Assembly: GCA_034044135.1 (NCBI GenBank)
Contig: CP139021.1
Location: forward strand, 211,501 to 275,500
DNA length: 64,000 nucleotides
Direction of reading: 5' to 3'
Source of the DNA: Flammeovirgaceae bacterium SG7u.111
Lineage (GTDB): Bacteria > Bacteroidota > Bacteroidia > Cytophagales > Flammeovirgaceae
Numbering within the stretch: position 1 is the stretch's first letter; every line of letters starts with the position of its first letter. Below, piece after piece: positions 16,357-25,307 of the stretch. The notes below the pieces were generated by a model. The model saw only the letters and a program-made list of their open reading frames with translations. It ran no database searches and was not told the DNA's origin. The position numbers were made by a program, and so were the translations under genes.

Positions 16357-19218
16357 CTAAGAATAGCTCATTATAAATTTTACAAGATTGGTGTCATGAT
16401 CGAGCTTCATTTTTTTTCTGAGCCTGTACCTTCGGATTTCCACTCCACGCACCGAAATATTGAGCAATGAGGCGATCTCTTTGGAGGAAAGGTTCATCTT
16501 CAAGTAGGCGCAAAGTTGGAGGTCTGCGGGGGTGAGGTCGGTAAATTCTTCCTCTAGTTTTTGCAAGAAGTTTTCATGGACTTCACTAAAGCTCTGTTCA
16601 AACATTTTCCAATCGTTTTCTGAGGTGATGTCCAAATCGATGTTTCGGATGATCCGGTTGTAGTGCTTGGAAGGGAACCTTGTCCCTAACTCTTCCTTCA
16701 TCTTTGTCAGCTCCTCTTTCACGGTAATGAGGGTGTTGTTTTTATGGATAAGGGAAAAGGTAGATTTTGCCAAGCGACTGTTCCTTAGTTTGATTTCTTT
16801 TCTAAGGTTTTCATTCCTCATTTTAATGAGGCGTTTTTCATTTTCCGCAGCTTCTTTTTCTAGCAAGCGCTTTTGTTCTATTTCATGCTTTTGCTGTATT
16901 TTCTTTACCGACCGTTTATTCCATACAAAGCTATAAGTTACCATGAACACAATTAGCAATACATAGAGCATGCGAGCGGCTATGCTCCTGTACCAAGGTG
17001 GGTTTACAGAAAAGCTAAATGTAACCTCATCTTCCTGAGTTCCATCGGTAGGGACTATGCGCAGCGTGTACTGCCCGTGCTCTAAGTTCTGAAATACAAG
17101 TTCTTCTTGGTTTTCCAAAATAAACCATTGGTTGCTATTACCTTCTAGCTTATAGCGGAAGCGAACATCGCCGACAAACTGAGGGAAGGAGAGCTGAATG
17201 CTTAGGTCATTGAAGGTAAAGGGGATTTTGGGATCGGGGTTTTGTAAAGAAAGTGGGTTTCCGTTTTTGTCAGAGAAAGTAAGCTTTCGCAAAAAAATAC
17301 GAGGCTTCCAGTCGGAAAAGTTATCTGCCCAAATTTTGTCGAAAACGGCGTATCCATTATCCAAATAGATAAGCGTGAACCTTGAGTCAATCGTGTACAC
17401 ATTTTCATGCCCGGGGATGAGGTATCCATTTAAATCGCTCAAAATGGTGCCATCTACTTCTACTACGTGGTTTTCATCCATAATTGCCCGCTGGCATTTT
17501 CCATCATTGAACACCCAATAATTATTCTTATGGGTTTTGTAGAAATGTGCAGAGATGGAGAAATTTCCAAGAGAATTATTCAAATAGTCTACGGGAAAAA
17601 AACTGTTTCGGACCTCATCGTAATACACAAACCCTGAGTCGGCACTAAAAACCAGCTTGGTATCTAGCGAGTTGATGTAGGTTTTAGTTTTTGGGAAAAA
17701 AGACCTTATCTCTTCTATTTGGGTGAGCGAGTCGTTTAGCTCTAACCTAAATAGCCCTTGGTGATGGTGCGAAACCCAAAGAATATCTTTTCGCTCAAAC
17801 GCGACTATTTTGGACAGTTTGTCGAAGCCATTTATTTTATGTGAATATTTCCAGCTTCCCCTTTCTTTTTTGTACACATATAGGCCTGTGTAGCTGCCTT
17901 GTACAATGTAATCTCTATCAAATGGAAATTGCTGAATTTGGTATCCGCCTGTAATGTCTGAAATCTTTCTTAGCGTATTTCTTTCTATGATATAAGTTGC
18001 GGAGTTGTGCCCGCAAAAGAGCGTGCTGTCTATCACGGATAACTCCCAAACTTGCCCTTGTGAGCCTGGGATGAGGGAGAAGCTTGATTGTGGAGCATAT
18101 TTTTTCTCTAGGTTTTTATAAAAGACGCCCCTGTTGGTGCCCAAATAGAGCTGGTTTTGGAAGATTACAGAGGAATACACCGAACCAATGTTCCCAAATA
18201 GATCGGTGTTGTAATAAAGGGGCGAGTTGATTTTGATCAAATCAATACCGTTATCAAGTCCAACCCACAAATTATTTTTTTTATCTAGCCAAAAGCTAAG
18301 TACCGTGTTGTTGTTGAGCCCTCCCTTTTCTTTGTTTATCTGTGCGACTATTTCACCTTTACTATTTAAGATATATACTCCTCCCAAAATAGTCCCAACT
18401 GCATACAGTTCATCATCGATCTTGATGCCTCTGTTTATTTGATGGTCTTTAAGAACTTGCTGGGCGGGTGTGTCCCATTGGTTAATTCGACCGTTTGCAT
18501 AGAGGTAAAACCCATTGTTTTCTGTGCCTATCAATATGCTCGACGAATCGGCAAAAGGGACCATTATATTTACCCGCTTATTGATGAGGGCTTCGCTGTT
18601 TGGCAGCAAAACGGGTTGCTTGTTTTTTACTTCAAAAATCCCCTTTTCTACAGAGGGAATAAACAACCTATCATTGACCAAGAAAGGAGGGAAGATGACT
18701 CCTTGCCCTGAGATTATTTTTGTCGTGGTGTTGCCATCGTAAAGAAAGGTGATGGAAAAGGTCTGGAAAATAATATCATCTCCAAACTTGGTGATCCACC
18801 AAATATCCTCTTCACCAAAGTCATTTTCTGGTAGGCTATCGGATAAGGAAGTGTATGACAAATTGAATTCGTCATCAATATTCCAGTAGCCAAACTCCCC
18901 TAAGGATCCGCTGTAAATCCTGTCCCCATCTGCAAATACCGAGCGGATGATGGGAGATCCGGGCAGATTGTATTTTTTCCATCTCAGCCCGTCGTACTGC
19001 AATAACCCATTTGAATTTCCTACATAAATAAAGCCCCTATCATCCTGCGTGATCGACCAGTTTTGGTTACCAGCCTTGTATTCTTTTTTGGTGAAATGCT
19101 TAATGAACGGGATGCCATAATTGAAAAGGTCGTTCCCATTTGCTTTCGTGGCGAAAACAATTGAAAACAGGATTAAAAAATTAAATGAAAAGCTTTTTAC
19201 AAGCTTGAGGTTTTGCAT
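16357..19218 (-). CDS. Membrane-anchored propeller/Y_Y_Y sensor with LuxR-type DNA-binding domain
   Basis: A one-protein sensor-regulator of 953 residues. The ATG at 19218 is chosen over an upstream TTG because it opens a signal-like hydrophobic N-terminus. Two-component-regulator propeller repeats fill about residues 40-640 (SITQDDRGFIYVGNSNGLL, FWLDKKNNLWVGLDNGI). A Y_Y_Y domain follows at about 650-735 (VRFRYKLEGNSNQW), a single membrane helix at about 749-768, a coiled coil rich in K and E, and a LuxR-type helix-turn-helix at the end (LTPADLQLCAYLKMNLSSKEIASLLNIS in part). No histidine kinase or receiver domain is present. It lies upstream of susC and should switch on the locus when a released oligosaccharide binds outside the inner membrane. 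Confidence 0.88.
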   Translation of the reverse strand: MQNLKLVKSFSFNFLILFSIVFATKANGNDLFNYGIPFIKHFTKKEYKAGNQNWSITQDDRGFIYVGNSNGLLQYDGLRWKKYNLPGSPIIRSVFADGDRIYSGSLGEFGYWNIDDEFNLSYTSLSDSLPENDFGEEDIWWITKFGDDIIFQTFSITFLYDGNTTTKIISGQGVIFPPFLVNDRLFIPSVEKGIFEVKNKQPVLLPNSEALINKRVNIMVPFADSSSILIGTENNGFYLYANGRINQWDTPAQQVLKDHQINRGIKIDDELYAVGTILGGVYILNSKGEIVAQINKEKGGLNNNTVLSFWLDKKNNLWVGLDNGIDLIKINSPLYYNTDLFGNIGSVYSSVIFQNQLYLGTNRGVFYKNLEKKYAPQSSFSLIPGSQGQVWELSVIDSTLFCGHNSATYIIERNTLRKISDITGGYQIQQFPFDRDYIVQGSYTGLYVYKKERGSWKYSHKINGFDKLSKIVAFERKDILWVSHHHQGLFRLELNDSLTQIEEIRSFFPKTKTYINSLDTKLVFSADSGFVYYDEVRNSFFPVDYLNNSLGNFSISAHFYKTHKNNYWVFNDGKCQRAIMDENHVVEVDGTILSDLNGYLIPGHENVYTIDSRFTLIYLDNGYAVFDKIWADNFSDWKPRIFLRKLTFSDKNGNPLSLQNPDPKIPFTFNDLSIQLSFPQFVGDVRFRYKLEGNSNQWFILENQEELVFQNLEHGQYTLRIVPTDGTQEDEVTFSFSVNPPWYRSIAARMLYVLLIVFMVTYSFVWNKRSVKKIQQKHEIEQKRLLEKEAAENEKRLIKMRNENLRKEIKLRNSRLAKSTFSLIHKNNTLITVKEELTKMKEELGTRFPSKHYNRIIRNIDLDITSENDWKMFEQSFSEVHENFLQKLEEEFTDLTPADLQLCAYLKMNLSSKEIASLLNISVRGVEIRRYRLRKKMKLDHDTNLVKFIMSYS

Positions 19219-19263
19219 TATGCTTAAAAATAAGGGTTGAGTCAATTACCATCATGATTAACT

Positions 19264-19296
19264 CAAATATACACTTAATCGTTTTGAACGAGCAAA
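19264..19296 (-). promoter_or_regulatory. Bacteroidota-type promoter for the membrane regulator
   Basis: On the minus strand a -33 TTTG (plus-strand CAAA at 19293-19296) lies 21 bases before a -7 TATATTTG (plus-strand CAAATATA at 19264-19271). This matches the TTG / TAnnTTTG pattern of Bacteroidota. It sits 46 bases upstream of the regulator ATG. Confidence 0.5.
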
Positions 19297-19333
19297 GCTT
19301 ACGTATCCTAAACTAGCTTTTTAGGCTTAATTT

Positions 19334-20278
19334 ATGCATTTTCAATTATTGATCGGAAATCATACTTTTGGGACTATGCTTATAGAAAAGAAAATCCCAT
19401 TAAATCGAATTATCCAAAATACGTGGAAAAATGTGCTAGTAGTGACTGTTTATTCAACGATCATTACCGTTGCTAACCAGTACTATGGGCAAGACTACCT
19501 TAAATTCCCTTCCACTATTCCCGGGATAATGGGTACGGCGCTTTCGCTTTTCCTAGGTTTCCGAACCAACTCTGCTTATGACAGGTGGTGGGAAGCCAGA
19601 AAGATATGGGGAAGCATAGTGAACGATTCGCGTACGCTGGCTAGGCAGGCCGTCACATTTTTGGGTAGTGCCGATCACAAAAATGCAGAAGAGATAAAAA
19701 CCATTGTATATAGGCAAATTTGTTGGTGTTATTCCTTGGCAGGTACATTGCGAAAGCAGCCTCTGGGCAAATATTTTAAAGAGTTTTTGAACGAAGAGGA
19801 AATTGCTGGAATAAGCGGAAATACCAACAGGCCTAATGCGCTTTTGCAAAAGCAAGAGGTTCATTTGAAAAAGCTTCAACAGCAAGGGGAAATGCATATG
19901 TTCGAGCTTATGAAAATGGACGAGACCCTTAGGAGGCTCTGCGATTCTATGGGTAAGTGCGAACGGATAAAAAACACGGTTTTTCCCACTCAGTACAGCT
20001 TTTTTATTCATTTTTTCATCATGGTATTTATTTTTATCTTGCCTTTTGGCATGGTCGATTATGCCAAGTACTTCACTATTCCGCTCACTGGCTTGCTCGC
20101 CTTTATTTTCCTGATGATAGAGACAATTGAGGTTTTGCTGCAAGACCCTTTTGAGGACCGCTCGAACGATACGCCTATGACAGCGCTGAGCCGAACCATT
20201 GAAATAAACCTCAAGCAGCAACTTGGCGAAATGGATACTCCACCAGCCATTACTCCTAAGCAAGGGGTTTTGATGTAA
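19334..20278 (+). CDS. Bestrophin-family ion channel
   Basis: A 314-residue inner-membrane protein of the bestrophin/RFP-TM (UPF0187) family, pentameric channels for chloride or other anions, though some bacterial members carry cations. The typical pattern is present: IPGIMGTALSLFLGFRTNSAYDRWWEARKIWG, of which the FRTNSAYDRWWE block is diagnostic, then helices near YSFFIHFFIMVFIFILPFG and LTGLLAFIFLMIETIEVLLQ, and PFEDRSNDTPM, which resembles the calcium-clasp region of eukaryotic members. Two starts are possible (19334 and 19376); the second, beginning MLIEKKIPLNR, resembles many relatives more closely. The gene stands alone, divergent from the polysaccharide locus regulator. Confidence 0.9.
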   Translation: MHFQLLIGNHTFGTMLIEKKIPLNRIIQNTWKNVLVVTVYSTIITVANQYYGQDYLKFPSTIPGIMGTALSLFLGFRTNSAYDRWWEARKIWGSIVNDSRTLARQAVTFLGSADHKNAEEIKTIVYRQICWCYSLAGTLRKQPLGKYFKEFLNEEEIAGISGNTNRPNALLQKQEVHLKKLQQQGEMHMFELMKMDETLRRLCDSMGKCERIKNTVFPTQYSFFIHFFIMVFIFILPFGMVDYAKYFTIPLTGLLAFIFLMIETIEVLLQDPFEDRSNDTPMTALSRTIEINLKQQLGEMDTPPAITPKQGVLM

Positions 20279-20599
20279 ATGCTTAAAAGCCAATAATTAG
20301 GAATTGAGAAATGGTTGTGTGGCTAGCTTTTACCTTAGGTTACTGGTGAGTTATCAACAAAAAAAGCACGTTTTTTTTGTTCACTAATTGGAAGATTCCG
20401 TAAATTGAATGATTATTCCTGAAGTGGTGTTTAGTAATTGTAAAAAATAATAATGGGGTGTATACCCTTTTAATAGGTGATTTATACTACTTGGGGTTTT
20501 GCTTATGATTTATTCTGATTCAATTCCAGTATTATAAAATACCTTTGCAAGATTCCATTTTAACAGCTATACGTTTTCATAACATCATAAACTAACTTA
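20279..20599. other. Intergenic region upstream of the TPR gene
   Basis: A 321-base AT-rich gap. It contains a -7-like box TACCTTTG at 20540-20547, about 53 bases before the TPR start codon, and an A/T-rich imperfect palindrome around 20353-20378 (AACAAAAAAAGCACG then TTTTTTTTGTT) that could end bestrophin transcription. I found no good -33 TTG at the usual distance and no small gene. Confidence 0.4.
20540..20547 (+). promoter_or_regulatory. -7 promoter element for the TPR gene
   Basis: TACCTTTG matches the Bacteroidota -7 consensus TAnnTTTG, upstream of the TPR start at 20600. No matching -33 TTG is seen 19-21 bases before it, so the call is tentative. Confidence 0.4.
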
Positions 20600-21997
20600 A
20601 TGGCGGAAAATTTCAGAAGGAATACAGAATTGCCCGAAGTTGTTTCGCAATTCGAGCAAATGCTAAAAGAAAATTCGGTTGTTTTCTTCGAGATCAATAC
20701 CTACGAGCAGCTTGTGGAGCATTATCTGGAAGATGGCGATACCTCTAAGGCGCTCCAAGTCTGTGAAATAGCTGAGGGGCAATACCCCTTTTCTACAGAA
20801 ATTCTTTTGTACAAAGCACGGATATATTCATTCGATAATCAGTTTGAAGAAGCATTCGAGGCTATAAATAAAGCTATTTCCCTCCAGCCAACCGATTCAG
20901 AACTCTTACATTTCCAAGGAAATCTTTATTCGATGGTGAGCGATTATGACAATGCCATAGATAGCTATGAGCGCGCATTGCCTTTTTCGGAAGAACCAGC
21001 GGAGGTTTTGTATAGCATTGGCTACATCTATCAGAGCCAAATGAGGTATTCAAAGGCCATAGGGTATTATAAAAAGGCACTTAAGCAAGATTTGGAACAT
21101 GATGATGCACTTTTTGAGCTATCGTTTTGCCTCGATGCACTTGGTAACCTAGATGAATGCCTCGACTTTTTCAATGAGTTGATAGAAGAGGACCCTTACA
21201 ATAGCTTGGCTTGGAATAATTTGGGTATTACCTATGGGAAGTTGAACCGCTTCAAAGATGCTGAAAAAGCATTTGAATATGCGGTACTGATAAATGATGA
21301 TTTTGCCAATGGGCATTTCAACCTTGGCAATACGTATATGAACCTCAAGCAGTTTGGAAAGGCTTACGAGCAGTTTAAGCGAGTGCTAGAGGTAGAAGGG
21401 GCAAGTGCAGAGATTTATTGCTACTTAGGGGCGAGCTTAGAAGGGCAAGAAAACCTAACTTCGGCATTGAGGTACTTTAAACTTTCGATGGAGGAAGATA
21501 AAGAATACGAAGATGCTTGGTATGGAATGGGCATGTGCCTGAGCAAGCAAGGGAAATGGTTTGAGTCCATTCATTTTTTGAAAAAAGCTTCTGACCTGAA
21601 CCCTCACCAAATGAAATATTTCTTGGCTTTGGCCGAGGTAGAATATAATGTAGGAAATACTATTTCAAGCTTAGAATATTACGAACGTGCTGCGGTGTTA
21701 GACCCTTCAGAACCGAATATTTGGCTTAATTGGTCCTTTATTTATTATGAAGAAGGAAATACATTAGAAGCAGTGGATGTATTGCTAAGAGGACTGGATG
21801 AAATTGCAGATAATGCAGATTTGCTTTACAGGGCTTGCGCGTATTTGATAGTGGAAGGTAAGTATGTAGAGGCTGCAGACTACCTCGAAACAGCACTTTT
21901 GCTCGATTATGACAAGCATACCCAGCTGTTCGAATTCTTTCCCGAATCCCAAACCCAAAAAGCGATTCTCAAGATTATCCAGCAATATAAAAGCTGA
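20600..21997 (+). CDS. Tetratricopeptide-repeat protein
   Basis: A 465-residue soluble protein made almost entirely of TPR helices, roughly ten to twelve repeats. Typical units are EAFEAINKAISLQPTDSELL, NAIDSYERALPFSEEPAEVL, KAIGYYKKALKQDLEHDDAL and DAEKAFEYAVLINDDFANGH. There is no signal peptide or membrane helix, so it acts in the cytoplasm as a protein-binding scaffold. Proteins of this design and length are widespread in Cytophagales and often sit beside sulfonate or phosphosulfolactate synthase genes or mutarotase-like genes, but I do not recognise a specific role. The gene is followed by a repeat-containing gap and then the ComA-like gene on the same strand. Confidence 0.88.
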   Translation: MAENFRRNTELPEVVSQFEQMLKENSVVFFEINTYEQLVEHYLEDGDTSKALQVCEIAEGQYPFSTEILLYKARIYSFDNQFEEAFEAINKAISLQPTDSELLHFQGNLYSMVSDYDNAIDSYERALPFSEEPAEVLYSIGYIYQSQMRYSKAIGYYKKALKQDLEHDDALFELSFCLDALGNLDECLDFFNELIEEDPYNSLAWNNLGITYGKLNRFKDAEKAFEYAVLINDDFANGHFNLGNTYMNLKQFGKAYEQFKRVLEVEGASAEIYCYLGASLEGQENLTSALRYFKLSMEEDKEYEDAWYGMGMCLSKQGKWFESIHFLKKASDLNPHQMKYFLALAEVEYNVGNTISSLEYYERAAVLDPSEPNIWLNWSFIYYEEGNTLEAVDVLLRGLDEIADNADLLYRACAYLIVEGKYVEAADYLETALLLDYDKHTQLFEFFPESQTQKAILKIIQQYKS

Positions 21998-22396
21998 GTT
22001 TCTTTATAATTTTATTTGAAACCTTAGAAAGGCTAGTTTAAGACAAATTAGAAGCTGGAGGTTAGAGGTTTGAAAAAAATAACCTTTTGACGTTTTAGTT
22101 TTTTAACCCCTGATTTTTAGCTTCTAATCTCCTTACTTTCAGTCCTAAGCTTTTCTATTGTACGAATTATCAAGTAGGTTTCTAAAAAGTCTAAGTAGAT
22201 AATCAAACCTCTAAAGCTTTTATTTGGCATGTACCCCAATTAGGTAGGATAACCTAACTACTTTCGCATTTTCGCCCGACTGTTACTACCTTAGCGCTTC
22301 AAAATTTTAAAAAACTTCGAATCATTGTGTTTGGAGGCTTGCCAATCTTTGTTTTTTTAGATTGTTCAAAGCCTAAATAGAAACTATACTGAGTAG
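21998..22396. other. Intergenic region with a large inverted repeat
   Basis: A 399-base AT-rich gap between the TPR gene and the ComA-like gene. It holds the inverted repeat described separately at 22047-22128. No promoter of the TAnnTTTG type with a proper -33 box was found, and no small gene was seen. Confidence 0.4.
22047..22128. repeat. Long imperfect inverted repeat
   Basis: The outer arms ATTAGAAGCT (22047-22056) and AGCTTCTAAT (22119-22128) are perfectly complementary, with weaker pairing inside (GGAGGTTAGAGGTTT against AACCCCTGA). The result is a stem-loop of about 80 bases. It looks like a dispersed intergenic repeat rather than a simple terminator, because no T-run follows. Confidence 0.5.
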
Positions 22397-23161
22397 ATGA
22401 ACTATCATTTGAATCAAGTTCCTGAGCGTGAAGTAAAACCGCGTAATTACGGTCTTACCATGGCAATGGACAAAGGACTTTCCCTCAGGGAAGCCGAAGA
22501 TATGTTGGATTCTTCGGGCGAGTATATTGACATTATTAAGCTCGGTTGGGCTACTTCCTATGTTTACCCCAAGCTTCAAGAGAAATTAGATTTGTACCGC
22601 TCAGCGGGCTATCCGGTTTATTTTGGGGGTACACTGTTTGAAGCTTTTGTGGCCAGAGGTCAATTTGAAGATTACATTAGGGTGCTGGAAAAGTACAAAA
22701 TGACCCATGCTGAAGTATCTGATGGTTCTTTGGAAATGGAGCATGATGATAAGCTAGGATATATCAGCAGGCTTTCCGAGTATGTGACGGTACTTTCGGA
22801 AGTAGGCTCAAAAGACGCTGAAAAAATCATCCCTCCGTACAAGTGGATTCAGCTAATGAAAACCGAGCTGGAAGCGGGTGCATGGAAAGTGATAGGTGAA
22901 GCTAGAGAAGGTGGAAACGTAGGTTTGTTCCGTTCCTCAGGAGAGGTTCGTTCGGGTTTGGTAGAAGAAATTCTTACCCAAATCCCAGGTGATAAAATCA
23001 TTTGGGAAGCTCCGCAAAAAGCGCAGCAAGTTTGGTTTGTAAAACTGCTTGGTGCAAATGTTAACTTAGGAAATATAGCTCCAAATGAACTAATTCCTTT
23101 GGAAACGATACGTTTGGGCTTAAGAGGCGATACGTTTGACCATTTTTTAGGTAAGTGCTGA
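22397..23161 (+). CDS. comA: Phosphosulfolactate synthase (ComA family)
   Basis: A 254-residue TIM-barrel protein of the ComA family, which adds sulfite to phosphoenolpyruvate to give phosphosulfolactate. Family features are the start of the barrel GLTMAMDKGLSL, DIIKLGWATSYVY (active-site lysine region), VYFGGTLFEA, AEVSDGSLEM, KVIGEAREGGNVGLF and IIWEAPQKAQQVWFV. In archaea the pathway leads to coenzyme M. In Bacteroidota, ComA homologues are more likely to feed sulfolactate or cysteate, the headgroup of sulfonolipids such as capnine, but the other steps are not in this window. It stands as a single gene ending in a shared terminator. Confidence 0.88.
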   Translation: MNYHLNQVPEREVKPRNYGLTMAMDKGLSLREAEDMLDSSGEYIDIIKLGWATSYVYPKLQEKLDLYRSAGYPVYFGGTLFEAFVARGQFEDYIRVLEKYKMTHAEVSDGSLEMEHDDKLGYISRLSEYVTVLSEVGSKDAEKIIPPYKWIQLMKTELEAGAWKVIGEAREGGNVGLFRSSGEVRSGLVEEILTQIPGDKIIWEAPQKAQQVWFVKLLGANVNLGNIAPNELIPLETIRLGLRGDTFDHFLGKC

Positions 23162-23181
23162 AGTTATTAAGAAGTTCAAGA

Positions 23182-23214
23182 AAGTCCCATGGAAGTAGTT
23201 TCATGGGACTTTTT
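23182..23214. terminator. Bidirectional terminator between convergent genes
   Basis: The stem AAAGTCCCATG / CATGGGACTTT is followed by T's on the plus strand and by CTTGAACTTC on the minus strand. It separates the ComA-like gene (plus) from the convergent MocR gene, whose stop codon lies at its edge. Confidence 0.75.
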
Positions 23215-24719
23215 CAAATCTTACTGTCCAAAGACTGGAATGTCAATGCCAGCCTGTTTACCGCTTCCCGAATTTCTTCTTCGTTGAGCGAGGCAAAGCC
23301 TAGTCGCATTCCCTGTAGCATTACCGGGTCATTTTCTTCTCTGTCCCAGCAATAATCGGCAATGGCCAAGTTTTGCGTTGCTGCTTCTTTCCTAAGTTCG
23401 TCCCAGCTATAAGGTTTTTTAAGCATTGCCCAAACCGCCATACCGCCTTCCGGAATTTCAAATTCAAAATACTTGCCTAGCTTTTCCTTCAGCAACGAAC
23501 AAAATAAATCTCTTCTGTCCTTATAGATTTTTAATGCTTTCTTGCTGTGCCGCTGTACATCTCCGTTTTTTATCATTCTTGCCATCACTGCCTCCAGTAG
23601 CGCATCCCCTTGCCGGTCGATGATCCTTCGGTAGCGGGCCGCTTCGTCTACAAAATTGGAGGGGGCTACCATGTAACCGACCCGAATGGCGGGTGCTACT
23701 ATTTTGCACAAAGCTCCAATGTACACCACATTCCCCTGTTCGTCCCCGCTTGCCAAAGGAAGAATGGGTGCGTTATTGTAATGAAAATCGTAGTCGTAAT
23801 CGTCTTCAATGATGGCAAAGTTGTATTGCTGGGAAAGCTCCAATAAATGCATCCGCCGCTCCGCCGAAAGGGTGACTGTAGTGGGGTGATGATGGTGCGA
23901 GGTCACGTACACCGCCTTTATGTTTTTTTGCTGGCAAAGAGCTGCAATTTCATCGGTTATTAATCCCTTATCGTCCACATTTACCTTGTTCAAAACCCCA
24001 CCCGATTCAATAAAAGTTTTGTTGGCTGAGCGATAATTGGTAGTTCCCACCACAATGTTGCCTTCGCTTTCCAAAAGTAGTTTTCCGGCAAGGTAAATAC
24101 CCATTTGGCTTCCTCGGGTAATCAAAATATTTTCTGACTGAATAGCTAAGCCCCTGGTTTCATTCAGGTAGCTAGCCAGCGTTTCCCTTAGTTCTCCGTT
24201 CCCATAAATAGAGCCGTAGGTCAGTAGCTTTCGGTTATACGATTTCTGGACGATACTCCGATAGGTTCGGGCAATTTCTTCAATGGGGGCAATACGGCTA
24301 TCGGGTACGCCATCGTCTAAAGTGATTACCCCTTCTTTTTGGGCAGTGGAATCTGGTCTGTTCAGATGGGCTTTTGAGTGAAAAGAAAAACCTGCTTCTT
24401 TTTTGGGTATTTCTGCCTTTTTAGAAAAATGCTCTTTTGCGATTGTCCGTGATTTTACGATCGGCAGAGCAGTATTTACAAACGTTCCTTTTGCCGGTTT
24501 AGACTCTAGCCAGCCTTGCGCCATAAGCTCGTCGTAGGCAGCAACAACTGTTTTTCTGTGGATGCTAAGTTGCTCGGCCATCAGCCTCGATCCGGGCAAT
24601 TTGGTAGCAGGCGATAACTTTCCCTGTTTTATCAACTGAATAAGCTGGTTGCACAATTGGATATACACAGGGGTGCCTATTTTTCTATCTAGCTGGATAA
24701 TGGTGCTGTAGGGAATCAT
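23214..24719 (-). CDS. MocR/PdxR-type GntR regulator fused to an aminotransferase domain
   Basis: A 501-residue transcription factor. Residues about 15-80 form a GntR winged helix (KLPGSRLMAEQLSIHRKTV). Residues about 115-490 are a fold-type I aminotransferase that binds pyridoxal phosphate, with the probable Schiff-base lysine in YIGALCKIVAP and the cofactor aspartate in IIEDDYDYDF. Such proteins usually sense vitamin B6 or an amino-compound and act on the divergent promoter. Here the divergent genes encode an OsmC protein, an FMN-binding pyridoxamine-phosphate-oxidase-like protein and a LysE exporter, which fits a PdxR-like or amino-acid-export regulator. The residue following the lysine is unusual (KIV rather than KTL). 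Confidence 0.9.
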   Translation of the reverse strand: MIPYSTIIQLDRKIGTPVYIQLCNQLIQLIKQGKLSPATKLPGSRLMAEQLSIHRKTVVAAYDELMAQGWLESKPAKGTFVNTALPIVKSRTIAKEHFSKKAEIPKKEAGFSFHSKAHLNRPDSTAQKEGVITLDDGVPDSRIAPIEEIARTYRSIVQKSYNRKLLTYGSIYGNGELRETLASYLNETRGLAIQSENILITRGSQMGIYLAGKLLLESEGNIVVGTTNYRSANKTFIESGGVLNKVNVDDKGLITDEIAALCQQKNIKAVYVTSHHHHPTTVTLSAERRMHLLELSQQYNFAIIEDDYDYDFHYNNAPILPLASGDEQGNVVYIGALCKIVAPAIRVGYMVAPSNFVDEAARYRRIIDRQGDALLEAVMARMIKNGDVQRHSKKALKIYKDRRDLFCSLLKEKLGKYFEFEIPEGGMAVWAMLKKPYSWDELRKEAATQNLAIADYCWDREENDPVMLQGMRLGFASLNEEEIREAVNRLALTFQSLDSKI

Positions 24720-24774
24720 AACCGGACTATTAAGTATGTTAAAACTGGATGCTTTAACTGCGCCACTAAGCTAT

Positions 24775-24782
24775 TATTTTTG
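24775..24782 (+). promoter_or_regulatory. -7 promoter element for the OsmC operon
   Basis: TATTTTTG matches TAnnTTTG and lies 26 bases before the OsmC ATG in the short divergent region shared with the MocR gene. No clear -33 TTG accompanies it, which would fit a promoter that needs an activator. Confidence 0.45.
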
Positions 24783-24808
24783 ACGTGTTATTCAAAACAC
24801 CTTTTGAT

Positions 24809-25282
24809 ATGAAAACTCAGCATCAGTATAACCTGAAATTAACCTGGACGGGAAACCAAGGGGATGGCACCAGCAATTATAAGACCTACGATCGAAGTCA
24901 TACGATTGCAGCCGAAAACAAATCCGCTATTTTATGCTCGTCTGATCCCGCATTTCGGGGAGATAAAACCAAACATAATCCTGAAGAATTGCTACTAGGC
25001 TCAATTTCGGGCTGCCACATGCTGTGGTATTTGCATCTCTGTGCCACATCAGGCGTGGTGGTAGTCGAATATGACGATGATCCTATTGGGATGATGGTGG
25101 AAGAAGCGAATGGCAGCGGGCATTTTACAGAAGTGGTGCTAAAGCCCCATGTAGTAGTAGCCGAAGCATCGATGATAGCCAAGGCGAACGAGTTGCACCA
25201 CCAGGCAAACAAGCTTTGCTTTATAGCCAATTCTTGCAACTTTCCCATAAACCACGAGCCAGTTTGTGTGACTAAAAACTAA
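24809..25282 (+). CDS. OsmC family peroxiredoxin-like protein
   Basis: A 157-residue OsmC/Ohr-family protein, of the type that reduces organic hydroperoxides with a pair of cysteines. SISGCHMLWYL carries the first conserved cysteine. The second expected cysteine lies in NKLCFIANSCNFPI, where two are present. The ATG at 24809 is preferred over an upstream GTG because the product then begins at the usual family position. It is the first gene of a three-gene plus-strand set under the divergent MocR regulator and is 25 bases from the next gene. Confidence 0.88.
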   Translation: MKTQHQYNLKLTWTGNQGDGTSNYKTYDRSHTIAAENKSAILCSSDPAFRGDKTKHNPEELLLGSISGCHMLWYLHLCATSGVVVVEYDDDPIGMMVEEANGSGHFTEVVLKPHVVVAEASMIAKANELHHQANKLCFIANSCNFPINHEPVCVTKN

Positions 25283-25307
25283 TTGTTTACCCAATAATTT
25301 AAAAAAA

